NCBI GenBank assembly: GCA_021815405.1
Contig: JAKAGV010000003.1
Span: forward strand, 274,106 to 338,105
Direction of reading: 5' to 3'
Length of the DNA stretch: 64,000 nt
Origin: Bacteroidota bacterium
Lineage (GTDB): Bacteria > Bacteroidota > Ignavibacteria > Ignavibacteriales > Ignavibacteriaceae
Position numbers and translations under genes: made by a program. The stretch's first letter is position 1; each line of letters starts with the position of its first letter. Of this stretch, positions 8,711 to 16,084 are shown in pieces. The notes under the pieces were generated by a model, which worked only from the letters and a program-made list of their open reading frames with translations, did not search any database and was not told where the DNA came from.

Positions 8711-9415
8711 GTGAAGAATTTTTTGAATTTAAATGTTTCTAGTGAGAAACTGACTGATTTAATTGAAAATGAAATTCAAAATTATTTTAAGCAGAAATTA
8801 ATACCCGAAAAGATAAATGATAGAGAAAAATTTCAATTTCCACTCATACCATTGGGAATTTCGAACCGGCATATTCATCTTACCGAAAAGACATTTTCTC
8901 AGCTATTTGGTGAAAATACAAAGTTTGAAGAGATGCGCCCGCTTTACCAACCGGGAGAATTTGCTTCTAAGCATTTGTTAACAATTGTAGGACCAAAACT
9001 GCGAAGCATACCCAATGTGAGAATTCTAGGACCTCTAAGAAAATATGATCAGGTGGAGGTTTCTTTAACTGATGCAATTTTTTTAGGCATTGATCCACCG
9101 GTAGCAAACTCAGGTACATTAGAAAATGCCGCGCCTCTTACGTTAGTTGGTCCACTAAGCTCGGTATATTTAGAAAGATGTGCAATTGTAGCAAACAGGC
9201 ATATTCATATGTCGAATAAAGAAGCTGAAATATTCGGAGTAAAGAACGGTGATTATTGTAAAGTGCGGATCGGTGGAGAGAAAAGTACGATGTTTGAAAA
9301 TGTTTTAATCAGGACAAATGATAATTGGAAACTACAAATTCATTTAGATACAGATGATGCAAACGCAGCCAATGTACGAGCAGAGACTTTCGTAGAATTT
9401 TTCGGAAAGATGTAA
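8711..9415 (+). CDS. pduL: Phosphate acyltransferase PduL (microcompartment phosphotransacylase)
   Basis: Converts an acyl-CoA to acyl-phosphate while recycling CoA inside the microcompartment; here the likely substrate is lactyl-CoA. The two zinc-binding segments of the PduL family are present, SNRHIHLT (about residue 53) and ANRHIHMS (about residue 160), each with an HxH motif. The N-terminal part (about residues 10-32, SEKLTDLIENEIQNYFKQKL) is an amphipathic helix of the encapsulation-peptide type, followed by a linker. Length (234 aa) is normal. GTG start with AAGGAA a few bases upstream. It is the first gene behind operator copy 2 and opens the BMC operon. Confidence 0.9.
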   Translation: MKNFLNLNVSSEKLTDLIENEIQNYFKQKLIPEKINDREKFQFPLIPLGISNRHIHLTEKTFSQLFGENTKFEEMRPLYQPGEFASKHLLTIVGPKLRSIPNVRILGPLRKYDQVEVSLTDAIFLGIDPPVANSGTLENAAPLTLVGPLSSVYLERCAIVANRHIHMSNKEAEIFGVKNGDYCKVRIGGEKSTMFENVLIRTNDNWKLQIHLDTDDANAANVRAETFVEFFGKM

Positions 9416-9424
9416 AGCTGAATA

Positions 9425-9724
9425 ATGAAGTTAGGCAAAGTAATAGGTAATTTAGTTTCAACCAAAAAAGAAGGAAACCTAGACGGATTAAGAATTTTGA
9501 TTGTAACATATCTTGATGAAAACATGATAGATACTAAAAAGACAGCAGCTTGTGTTGATACAGTAAATGCAGGAGATGGAGATATAGTACTTCTCTGTTC
9601 ATCATCATCTGCTAGAATAACTCGAATGACTAGAAACTCTGCAGTTGACAATATAACAGTTGCAATTATTGAATCGATATCTTTCAATAACAGATATATT
9701 TCTAGAAAAGAAAACGGTAAATAA
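9425..9724 (+). CDS. BMC-P pentameric shell vertex protein (EutN/CcmL family)
   Basis: Caps the vertices of the polyhedral microcompartment shell. The fold signature is clear: LGKVIGNLVSTKKEGNLDGL at the N-terminus, ACVDTVNAGDGDIVLLCSSSSAR in the middle (pore-facing loop) and AVDNITVAIIESI near residue 85. At 99 aa it is slightly longer than usual because of a basic C-terminal tail (NNRYISRKENGK). It lies ten bases after pduL. It is the first of four BMC-P genes in the locus. Confidence 0.92.
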   Translation: MKLGKVIGNLVSTKKEGNLDGLRILIVTYLDENMIDTKKTAACVDTVNAGDGDIVLLCSSSSARITRMTRNSAVDNITVAIIESISFNNRYISRKENGK

Positions 9725-9725
9725 G

Positions 9726-10037
9726 TTGGAAATAAAATTTGAAAAACTAATTGAGGTTATTGTAAGAGAAGTATTAGAAGAGCTTTTGAAAATCGGAGTA
9801 AAAGTAGATTATAGTTCGGAACTAAAAAAGAATACTTGTTCGTGTAATAACACAAATAAGAATTTATACCGTGAAATATTAAACTTTAATGGATATCGAA
9901 CAGCAGTATTAACAGAAAAACAATTACTGTCTCTAAAACCAGAGACAGTTGAGATCGTTATACCTAAAGAAACTGTATTTACACCAGGGGCAAGAGAAAT
10001 TATAAAAAAAAGAAAATTGATAATTAGTTACAATTGA
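9726..10037 (+). CDS. Small microcompartment-associated protein of unknown function
   Basis: About 103 residues if read from a TTG at 9726, one base after the previous stop; an ATG at 9660 lies inside the BMC-P gene and is less likely. The N-terminal helix FEKLIEVIVREVLEELLKIG looks like an encapsulation peptide. A low-complexity linker follows (KKNTCSCNNTNKN), and the C-terminal element AVLTEKQLL...VIPKETVFTPGARE resembles the short TPxAR element found in the N-termini of EutQ- and EutT-like proteins. That resemblance is recalled, not searched. Flanked by shell genes, it is probably a lumen or assembly component; a catalytic role cannot be assigned. Confidence 0.7.
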   Translation: MEIKFEKLIEVIVREVLEELLKIGVKVDYSSELKKNTCSCNNTNKNLYREILNFNGYRTAVLTEKQLLSLKPETVEIVIPKETVFTPGAREIIKKRKLIISYN

Positions 10038-10060
10038 AAAACAAAAAAAAGGAAATAAAA

Positions 10061-10339
10061 ATGTCAAGAGTAGCATTAGGATTTGTAGAGACGCGCGGAA
10101 ATACCGGCGCTGTACAAGCCATAGACGCAATGTTGAAGACTGCCAATGTTGAATTAGTTAAACGAGTAGAAATTGGCAGCGCTTATGTAACTGCAATAGT
10201 CAGCGGTGAAGTTGGTGCAGTAAAATCATCTGTTGAAGCCGGCGCAGATGCAGCAGCTAAGATAGGTGAATTAGTGAGCACTAATATTATCCCGTCTGCG
10301 CATGAAGAAGTATTTGAATTAATCGGAATTGAAAAATAG
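10061..10339 (+). CDS. BMC-H hexameric shell protein (first copy)
   Basis: A single BMC domain of 92 aa that forms the hexagonal facets of the shell. Typical segments are ALGFVETRGNTGAVQAIDAM, NVELVKRVEIGSAYVTAIV and GEVGAVKSSVEAGADAA. The ATG at 10061 follows a good AAGGAA site; a TTG at 10034 overlapping the previous gene would add nine Lys-rich residues and is less likely. It lies ten bases before a second BMC-H. Confidence 0.93.
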   Translation: MSRVALGFVETRGNTGAVQAIDAMLKTANVELVKRVEIGSAYVTAIVSGEVGAVKSSVEAGADAAAKIGELVSTNIIPSAHEEVFELIGIEK

Positions 10340-10349
10340 GAGTTGAAAA

Positions 10350-10652
10350 ATGGTAGATGCATTAGGTATAATCGAAACAGTCGGGTACACAGCCGCAATT
10401 CAAGCAGCGGATGCGGCGGTAAAATCGGCTAATGTAAAATTAGGTAAATGGATTAAGGTAGGCGGAGGCAGAGTAAGTATAATTATTCGAGGTGATGTAG
10501 CGGCTGTAAAAGCAGCAGTAGAAGCCGGAGCCCAAGCAGCCAATAATATAGGTGAAGTAGTATCTGAGTTAGTGATTCCCCGTCCTTCTGATAAGTTATT
10601 GCCGAAATTCCCGATTGATCCCTTAACAACTGAAAAGAAATCTATAAAATAA
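10350..10652 (+). CDS. BMC-H hexameric shell protein (second copy)
   Basis: A single BMC domain ([40 protein letters not shown]) with a C-terminal tail of about 20 residues beyond the core ([21 protein letters not shown]), longer than in the other two BMC-H proteins. It clearly differs from the first copy, so the facets are probably mixed. It precedes the aldehyde dehydrogenase by 16 bases. Confidence 0.93.
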   Translation: MVDALGIIETVGYTAAIQAADAAVKSANVKLGKWIKVGGGRVSIIIRGDVAAVKAAVEAGAQAANNIGEVVSELVIPRPSDKLLPKFPIDPLTTEKKSIK

Positions 10653-10668
10653 AATTTAAAGGATAGTC

Positions 10669-12096
10669 GTGAATATTAGTGAAGACCAATTAAAAGAAAT
10701 TGTCCATAATATTGTTAGACAGGTGGTAAATCAGTCAGATAATATTTCTTCCTCAAAAAACTCAACCGACAAAGGAGACTGGGGGGTATTTGATGATATG
10801 AATGATGCAGTGGAGGCAGCACATGAAGCGTTTCTGTTGTATAGACAACGGAGTGAGCAATGCCGAAAGACTATAACCGATTCAGTACGGCAAATGGCAC
10901 TAGATCATAAGGAAGAACTTGCTAAGATGACTGTTGAAGAAACAAAGATGGGACGTGTTAATCATAAAATAGCAAAGTTTGAAAACGCAGCGAAGTACAG
11001 CCCCGGGATAGAATATCTTCAACCGCAAGCATGGTCCGGGAAAAACGGGCTTGCATTGGATGTCTATTCACCATTTGGTGTAATAGGTAATATAACTCCA
11101 AGTACTCACCCTGGTCCGACAATGATAAATAATATAATTATACAATTATGCGGCGGTAATACTATTGCCTTTAATCCACATCCTTCTGCCAAGAGATTGA
11201 ATGCAAAAGTTATACAACTAGCTAACCAATACATGGTAAAAGCAGGTGCGCCGAAGAACCTCGTTACTTGTGTGGCTGAGCCAACACTAGAAACAGCAAA
11301 GATATTGTTTGGTCATGAAAAAGTAGAACTCCTGTCTGTTACAGGTGGACCAGTAATGGTGGATATGGCTATGACATATCCTAAGAAAGTAATAGCCGCT
11401 GGTCCTGGAAATCCTCCTGCGTTAGTAGATGAGACAGCGGACCTAACATTAGCAGCAGAAGAAATAACCAGGAGTTCAAGCTATGATAACAACGTTTTAT
11501 GTATAGCCGAAAAAGAAATATTTGTAGTAGAATCGGTCTTTGAATCTTTTATGAATGAAATGGAAAAAGCCGGGAACTACAGATTAACTGCTGATCAGAT
11601 GGATCAACTTGGAAAAATTGCATTGCAGCTTTCCGGCAAACATTGGCTTATAGGTCGTGATTATGTAGGACGAAATGCAAACGTACTTTCCAAAGCAATC
11701 GGTATAGAATTATCTGAAAATGTTCCGTTATTATTTGGCGAGACCGATCGAAATCATCCATGGGTAGTAGCCGAACAAATGACATCTTGTATACCGGTGG
11801 TAAGAGTGAAAGATTTTGAGGATGGACTACAGGCATCTGTAAAAGCAGAGCATAGGTTTAAACATACCGCAAGCATTTTCACAAAAGATATGAACCGTGC
11901 AACTAAATTTACACGGGTAATGGACTGCGATGTACATACTATCAATGGAGGCACATTACGTGGAGATGGAGGCGAATTAGGAGAAGGTTATTTTTCACAT
12001 ACAATAGCTACCCCAACCGGTGAAGGCATTTGTACACCTCTTAATTTTGTACGTAAACGGAGAGTAATGACATACGGCGCTTATAGATTTGTTTAA
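10669..12096 (+). CDS. CoA-acylating aldehyde dehydrogenase (PduP/EutE-like), microcompartment core enzyme
   Basis: Oxidises an aldehyde to its acyl-CoA with NAD+. Given the aldolase and PduL neighbours, the likely substrate is L-lactaldehyde, giving lactyl-CoA. The N-terminal helix SEDQLKEIVHNIVRQVV (residues 4-20), followed by a Ser/Asn-rich linker, is a typical encapsulation peptide. The ALDH fold follows, with the PduP/EutE-type segments PFGVIGNITPSTHP and AAGPGNPPALVDETADL. The catalytic Cys is about residue 278 in SYDNNVLCIAEKE. Length (475 aa) is normal. GTG start. Lumen location is inferred from the targeting helix. Confidence 0.93.
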   Translation: MNISEDQLKEIVHNIVRQVVNQSDNISSSKNSTDKGDWGVFDDMNDAVEAAHEAFLLYRQRSEQCRKTITDSVRQMALDHKEELAKMTVEETKMGRVNHKIAKFENAAKYSPGIEYLQPQAWSGKNGLALDVYSPFGVIGNITPSTHPGPTMINNIIIQLCGGNTIAFNPHPSAKRLNAKVIQLANQYMVKAGAPKNLVTCVAEPTLETAKILFGHEKVELLSVTGGPVMVDMAMTYPKKVIAAGPGNPPALVDETADLTLAAEEITRSSSYDNNVLCIAEKEIFVVESVFESFMNEMEKAGNYRLTADQMDQLGKIALQLSGKHWLIGRDYVGRNANVLSKAIGIELSENVPLLFGETDRNHPWVVAEQMTSCIPVVRVKDFEDGLQASVKAEHRFKHTASIFTKDMNRATKFTRVMDCDVHTINGGTLRGDGGELGEGYFSHTIATPTGEGICTPLNFVRKRRVMTYGAYRFV

Positions 12097-12127
12097 ATAG
12101 AATTAAAAAAAACATTGGAGAAATAAA

Positions 12128-12403
12128 ATGGCACAAAAAAATGCAATAGGTATACTCGAAACAAAAGGATTTGCACCATTGATTCAGGGTGCAGATACTG
12201 CAGTAAAAGCAGCAAATGTAGAATTAGTTGAATGGCGACAAGTTGGAAGTGGTTATTTATCCTTTGTAATCGAAGGAGATGTAGCTGCTGTCCGTTCAGC
12301 AATAGAATCTGCAGCAGATGCAGCTTCAAAGATTGGCGAAGTAGTGTCGCAGTTGATCATTCCACGACCAGTTGATGAATTAGATAAGACATTTAACAGA
12401 TAA
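12128..12403 (+). CDS. BMC-H hexameric shell protein (third copy)
   Basis: A single BMC domain of 91 aa: NAIGILETKGFAPLIQGADT, ELVEWRQVGSGYLSFVIEGD, AADAASKIGEVVSQLIIPRP. The pore-loop segment differs from the other two BMC-H copies, which may reflect different pore selectivity. It is preceded by a GGAG site seven bases before the ATG and followed by three BMC-P genes. Confidence 0.93.
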   Translation: MAQKNAIGILETKGFAPLIQGADTAVKAANVELVEWRQVGSGYLSFVIEGDVAAVRSAIESAADAASKIGEVVSQLIIPRPVDELDKTFNR

Positions 12404-12414
12404 TAAAGATGTAA

Positions 12415-12684
12415 ATGATATTTGCAAAAGTAATCGGCACGATTGTCTCATCGCAAAAAGATGAAAACTTGAACGGCAAAAAGCTGCTATTATGTAAAGA
12501 AGTCGATCACAATGGCAATCCATTGAATTCATATCATGTTGCTGTTGATGCAGTACAAGCCGGAGAGGGGAGCTTCGTCTTACTTTCTTACGGATCATCT
12601 GCTCGAATGACAGAGACAACCAAGAACTCGCCGATTGATGCAGTAATTATTGCAATAATTGACAATGTTCAAATGACGAACTGA
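12415..12684 (+). CDS. BMC-P pentameric shell protein (second copy)
   Basis: EutN/CcmL-family vertex protein of 89 aa: FAKVIGTIVSSQKDENLNGK, VAVDAVQAGEGSFVLLSYGSSAR, PIDAVIIAIIDNV. The start at 12415 is an ATG eleven bases after the previous stop. It is closest in style to the first BMC-P of the locus (shared SSAR and T-KNS segments). Confidence 0.92.
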   Translation: MIFAKVIGTIVSSQKDENLNGKKLLLCKEVDHNGNPLNSYHVAVDAVQAGEGSFVLLSYGSSARMTETTKNSPIDAVIIAIIDNVQMTN

Positions 12685-12695
12685 AAAGGTAAAGT

Positions 12696-12959
12696 ATGAA
12701 ATTAGGATTGGTGGTTGGTGTAGTTTGGTCAACAAAGAAAGTAAGAGAAATAAACTGGTGCAGGATGTACATCGTTCAGCCAATATCAACAAGCGGAGAA
12801 GAAATAGATACGCCATTAGTTGTTGCAGATCCAAAGAACTTAGCAGCATGCGGTGACAAAGTTATATATGTTACAAGCACCGACGCTTCTCAGGCATTTG
12901 AATCAGGATTCGCACCTGTTAATGCAAGTATTGTAGAGTTAGTAGATAAGATTGTTTAA
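12696..12959 (+). CDS. BMC-P pentameric shell protein (third copy)
   Basis: EutN/CcmL-family vertex protein of 87 aa: LGLVVGVVWSTKKVREINWC, VVADPKNLAACGDKVIYVTS, PVNASIVELVDKIV. The middle segment (ADPKNLAACGDKV) differs markedly from the usual D-GAG-D version, so it is a diverged paralogue. Its stop overlaps the next ATG by one base (TAATG). Confidence 0.9.
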   Translation: MKLGLVVGVVWSTKKVREINWCRMYIVQPISTSGEEIDTPLVVADPKNLAACGDKVIYVTSTDASQAFESGFAPVNASIVELVDKIV

Positions 12960-13237
12960 TGTTTTTAGCTCGTGTAGAAAAAAAAATAATATCATCTCAA
13001 AAGCATGATGCTTACAAAGGAAAAATAGTTTTTGCAGTGCAGCCAGTTTCACCTGATGGTACTGCTAAAGGCAATGAATGGATTGCAATCGATTATGTAG
13101 GCGCAGGAATAGGTGATCTAGTAATATGCGGAGGAGCGCCGGGTGTTGCTAAGAATGTATTTGGCTTAGATCTTGCACCGATTAGAACATTGATAATAGC
13201 CATTGTGGATAAGATTAATTACCATGATATAAATTGA
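12959..13237 (+). CDS. BMC-P pentameric shell protein (fourth copy)
   Basis: EutN/CcmL-family vertex protein of 92 aa: LARVEKKIISSQKHDAYKGK, AIDYVGAGIGDLVICGGAPG, APIRTLIIAIVDKI. It overlaps the preceding BMC-P by one base, so the pair is translationally coupled. Three consecutive BMC-P genes plus one near pduL give four vertex proteins. Multiple BMC-P copies are also known in planctomycete-type (PVM) rhamnose/fucose compartments. Confidence 0.92.
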   Translation: MFLARVEKKIISSQKHDAYKGKIVFAVQPVSPDGTAKGNEWIAIDYVGAGIGDLVICGGAPGVAKNVFGLDLAPIRTLIIAIVDKINYHDIN

Positions 13238-13247
13238 ACAATATGTT

Positions 13248-14549
13248 ATGACTTTAAAAGAGATTGAAAATTTTGGAATTATAGGAGCCGGCGGAGCAGG
13301 CTTTCCTACACATGCTAAATTAAATTCCAAGCCGGATACAATAATTATGAATGCAGCGGAATGTGAGCCGCTACTTCATAAAGATATGACATTAATACTT
13401 CATCATAGTGATGAAATTTTAGAGGGTTTCAAAACGGTAATGGAAATAACCGGAGCGAAACAAGGAATTATCGGAATAAAAAATAAACATGCTGAAGAAA
13501 TAGAATTACTCAATTCAAAAGTTAGCGGCAATATAAAAATAATTGAAGTAGAAGATGTTTATCCTGCCGGAGACGAGGTAACATTAATTTACATGACTAC
13601 TAAAAGGATTGTACCTCCAGGAGGGCTTCCTATTTCAGTTGGGTGTGTTGTACAGAATGTTGAAACGCTTTTTAATATAGGTATGAATAAACCGGTTATA
13701 GAAAAATTCATATCAGTTGCCGGAGCGGTTGAAGAACCTGCAACAATTAAAGTTCCGGTTGGAATCACGTATGCTGAGGTGTTATCACATTTTAACATTA
13801 CAGTTTCCAATTATGTCATTAGATCAGGCGGATTAATGATGGGAATTTTAGAAGATGATCTTAACAAAGTAATATCAAAGCGAACGGGAGCTTTGATAGT
13901 ATTGCCGGAAGATCATCATTGTGTTACAATGTATAAAAGATTTCCAAACGAACACGCTACCGACATAATTGCAAAAGCAGCGTGTGATCAATGCAGTTAT
14001 TGTACAGAGTTTTGTCCAAGATATTTATTAGGACAGCCTGTCAGACCTGAAATCGCCATGCGTAATCGAATGTTTTCCAGAGAAGAACAACCCATGCTTT
14101 CAGTAGGGAATTTATCTTGCTGTGAATGTAATTTATGTACCATGTATTCGTGTCCGGAAGGTTTAGATCCAAGAGGAGCGACAGTAATTGAGAAGCGGTT
14201 AGCAAGGGAACAGAATTTAAAGTGGAGTGGAGATGATATTACGGTTCATCCTATGTACGAGTATAGAAAAGTCCCAACCCAAAAACTAATGCAAAGGCTT
14301 GATGTTTTAAGTTTTAAGGATGAAGGACCGTACAAAGAATTAAATATTTATCCGAAGGTTGTAAGAATTCCTTTAGATCAACATGTTGGTGCTCCTGCGC
14401 AACCAGTTGTTAAAGACGGGGATTTGGTGAGAAAATATAATTTAATAGCTAAAGCAAGCGGGAAAATATCAAGTAATGTACATGCATCTATCAATGGGGT
14501 AGTAGAAAAAGTAACTACCAAAGAAATTATGATATATAAAACAGAATAG
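13248..14549 (+). CDS. pduS: PduS-like flavin / iron-sulfur NADH dehydrogenase
   Basis: RnfC/NuoF-like electron-transfer protein. The N-terminal nucleotide-binding loop is GIIGAGGAGFPTHAKL (about residues 10-25), with an SLBB-like region in the middle. Two ferredoxin-type clusters follow, CDQCSYCTEFCP (about 246) and CCECNLCTMYSCP (about 291). A C-terminal biotinyl-like barrel (HVGAPAQPVV...SGKISSNVHASINGVVEKV) completes the family layout. In the propanediol system PduS is a cobalamin reductase. No B12 enzyme is visible here, so recycling NADH made by the aldehyde dehydrogenase, with electrons leaving through the neighbouring BMC-T protein, is the more likely role (inference). Confidence 0.88.
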   Translation: MTLKEIENFGIIGAGGAGFPTHAKLNSKPDTIIMNAAECEPLLHKDMTLILHHSDEILEGFKTVMEITGAKQGIIGIKNKHAEEIELLNSKVSGNIKIIEVEDVYPAGDEVTLIYMTTKRIVPPGGLPISVGCVVQNVETLFNIGMNKPVIEKFISVAGAVEEPATIKVPVGITYAEVLSHFNITVSNYVIRSGGLMMGILEDDLNKVISKRTGALIVLPEDHHCVTMYKRFPNEHATDIIAKAACDQCSYCTEFCPRYLLGQPVRPEIAMRNRMFSREEQPMLSVGNLSCCECNLCTMYSCPEGLDPRGATVIEKRLAREQNLKWSGDDITVHPMYEYRKVPTQKLMQRLDVLSFKDEGPYKELNIYPKVVRIPLDQHVGAPAQPVVKDGDLVRKYNLIAKASGKISSNVHASINGVVEKVTTKEIMIYKTE

Positions 14550-14664
14550 ACCGGAGTAACAGTAAATGCAGAAGCTGTGCAATTTATACTTAATAAAAAT
14601 TCCTTTTTTTGTTCATCAATTGATGACGAAATGAATACTACATATCGAAGGGACATAAGAATTA

Positions 14665-15234
14665 ATGGAAAATAGAAATGCAATTGGAATAATAGAATTA
14701 GCAAGTATATATAAAGGTTTTGCAGTACAGGATGCAGTGCTTAAATCTGCAAATGTTGAAAAGCTTGTAGCAAGAACAATTTGTTCGGGAAAATATTTTA
14801 TGGTTGTACGTGGTAATGTTGCAGATGTTGAAACTGCTATAAGTATTGCAAGTGAAGTCGGAGGTTTTTCAGTAATAAATCTTACGACTATACCAAATAT
14901 AGATCCAAGAGTATTTCCAGCGATATCAGGAAATACATTACTCCAAATAAGTTTAAATAAGGAAGTCGGAGCTATGTTAGTCTTAGAAACTTTTTCAGTA
15001 GTATCAGCAATTAAAGCTGCTGATTTTGCTGTAAAAGAAGCCGAACTTGATATCATAAGAGTTCACGTAGCTATGGCAGTTGGCGGGAAAGGTTACGTAG
15101 TTATTACCGGCGATATAGGAGCGTTGGAAGCGGCAGTAAAACCTGCTGTAGATTATTGCAAGCAAGAAGGAATGTTAGCAGGATATGTTATAATTAAGAA
15201 CCCACATAAAGATTTATTAAAAGAATTACTTTAA
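14665..15234 (+). CDS. BMC-T tandem-domain trimeric shell protein (PduT-like)
   Basis: Two fused BMC domains: residues about 4-90 (AIGIIELASIYKGFAVQDAV) and about 96-182 (AMLVLETFSVVSAIKAADFA). The protein forms a pseudohexameric trimer in the shell. Cys40 in TICSGKYFMVV sits where PduT proteins carry the Cys ligand of a [4Fe-4S] cluster at the trimer axis. Together with the adjacent pduS this suggests a shell electron conduit. It is 189 aa, normal for the family. The 115-base gap before it holds no clear gene. Confidence 0.9.
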   Translation: MENRNAIGIIELASIYKGFAVQDAVLKSANVEKLVARTICSGKYFMVVRGNVADVETAISIASEVGGFSVINLTTIPNIDPRVFPAISGNTLLQISLNKEVGAMLVLETFSVVSAIKAADFAVKEAELDIIRVHVAMAVGGKGYVVITGDIGALEAAVKPAVDYCKQEGMLAGYVIIKNPHKDLLKELL

Positions 15235-15249
15235 AATAGGAGTTATTAT

Positions 15250-16053
15250 ATGACCAATGAATGGGAATTGAAAGATTTTATACTTGAAATAGGAAGAAGA
15301 ATTTGGACTAGAGGATTTGTAGCCTCAAACGACGGTAATATTTCGATAAGAATAAATGATAGAGAAGTACTTACAACGCCTCACGGTGTAAGTAAGGGAT
15401 TCATGACGAAGGATATGATAATTAAAACCGATATGACCGGCAAAGTCATTTCAGGTAGTTCTAAATATCATCCATCAAGTGAGCTTAAAATGCATCTGGA
15501 AGTATATAAAGAACGTCCCGATATTAAGTCAGTAGTTCATGCTCATCCTCCTTATGCAACAAGCTTTGCCGTCGCAGGTATTCCGCTTAACAAGTGTGTC
15601 TTACCGGAAGCGATTATAATAATAGGTGCAGTTCCAACCGCAAAGTATGGTTTGCCATCAACAAAGGAAATTCCAGATGCAATTAGAGAACATATAAAAA
15701 ATTCGGATGCAATCTTGCTTGAAAACCATGGAGCACTAACATTAGGCGGAGATTTATTATCTGCATATCATAATATGGAAACATTGGAACTAACGGCAAG
15801 TATTGTATGGAAAGCAATTCAATTAGGTAATTTAAATGTATTGCCTGAATATGAAAGAGACAGGTTAATGGGATTGAGAGAAAAGTTTAAATTACAAGGT
15901 CGTGTTGCAACATGCGATGCAACTCCAATGCCCAGCAGTGAATCTCCGCGTTTTGATTTCAAGGAATTATCGGGACTCAATAATAATATTACAGAACAAG
16001 CTATTAAAGAGATTACGGGAAGAGTACTTGCTAAGATTAAATTAAAAGATTAA
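15250..16053 (+). CDS. Class II sugar-phosphate aldolase (rhamnulose/fuculose-1-phosphate type) with C-terminal targeting helix
   Basis: Zinc-dependent aldolase that splits L-rhamnulose-1-phosphate (or L-fuculose-1-phosphate) into dihydroxyacetone phosphate and L-lactaldehyde. The catalytic Glu is in HPSSELKMH, the zinc ligands are HAH in VVHAHPPYAT and the His of SAYHNMETLE, and NHGAL is also conserved. After the catalytic domain (to about residue 215), a Pro/Ser-rich linker leads to a C-terminal helix NITEQAIKEITGRVLAKIK, a classic encapsulation peptide as known for planctomycete BMC aldolases. The lactaldehyde would therefore be made inside the shell. Adjacency to rhamnulokinase and rhamnose isomerase favours rhamnulose-1-phosphate. 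Confidence 0.9.
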   Translation: MTNEWELKDFILEIGRRIWTRGFVASNDGNISIRINDREVLTTPHGVSKGFMTKDMIIKTDMTGKVISGSSKYHPSSELKMHLEVYKERPDIKSVVHAHPPYATSFAVAGIPLNKCVLPEAIIIIGAVPTAKYGLPSTKEIPDAIREHIKNSDAILLENHGALTLGGDLLSAYHNMETLELTASIVWKAIQLGNLNVLPEYERDRLMGLREKFKLQGRVATCDATPMPSSESPRFDFKELSGLNNNITEQAIKEITGRVLAKIKLKD

Positions 16054-16084
16054 AAGATTACCTAACCTTAAGATTTAGAATTTA

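Noticed and set aside
9660..9725. ATG at 9660 as start of the small BMC protein
   Set aside because: It lies inside the BMC-P gene; a TTG right after that gene's stop gives a protein beginning with the amphipathic helix.
14550..14664. Open frame of about 40 codons continuing in frame after the pduS stop
   Set aside because: It has no start or family resemblance and pduS already ends with a complete domain, so chance is more likely.
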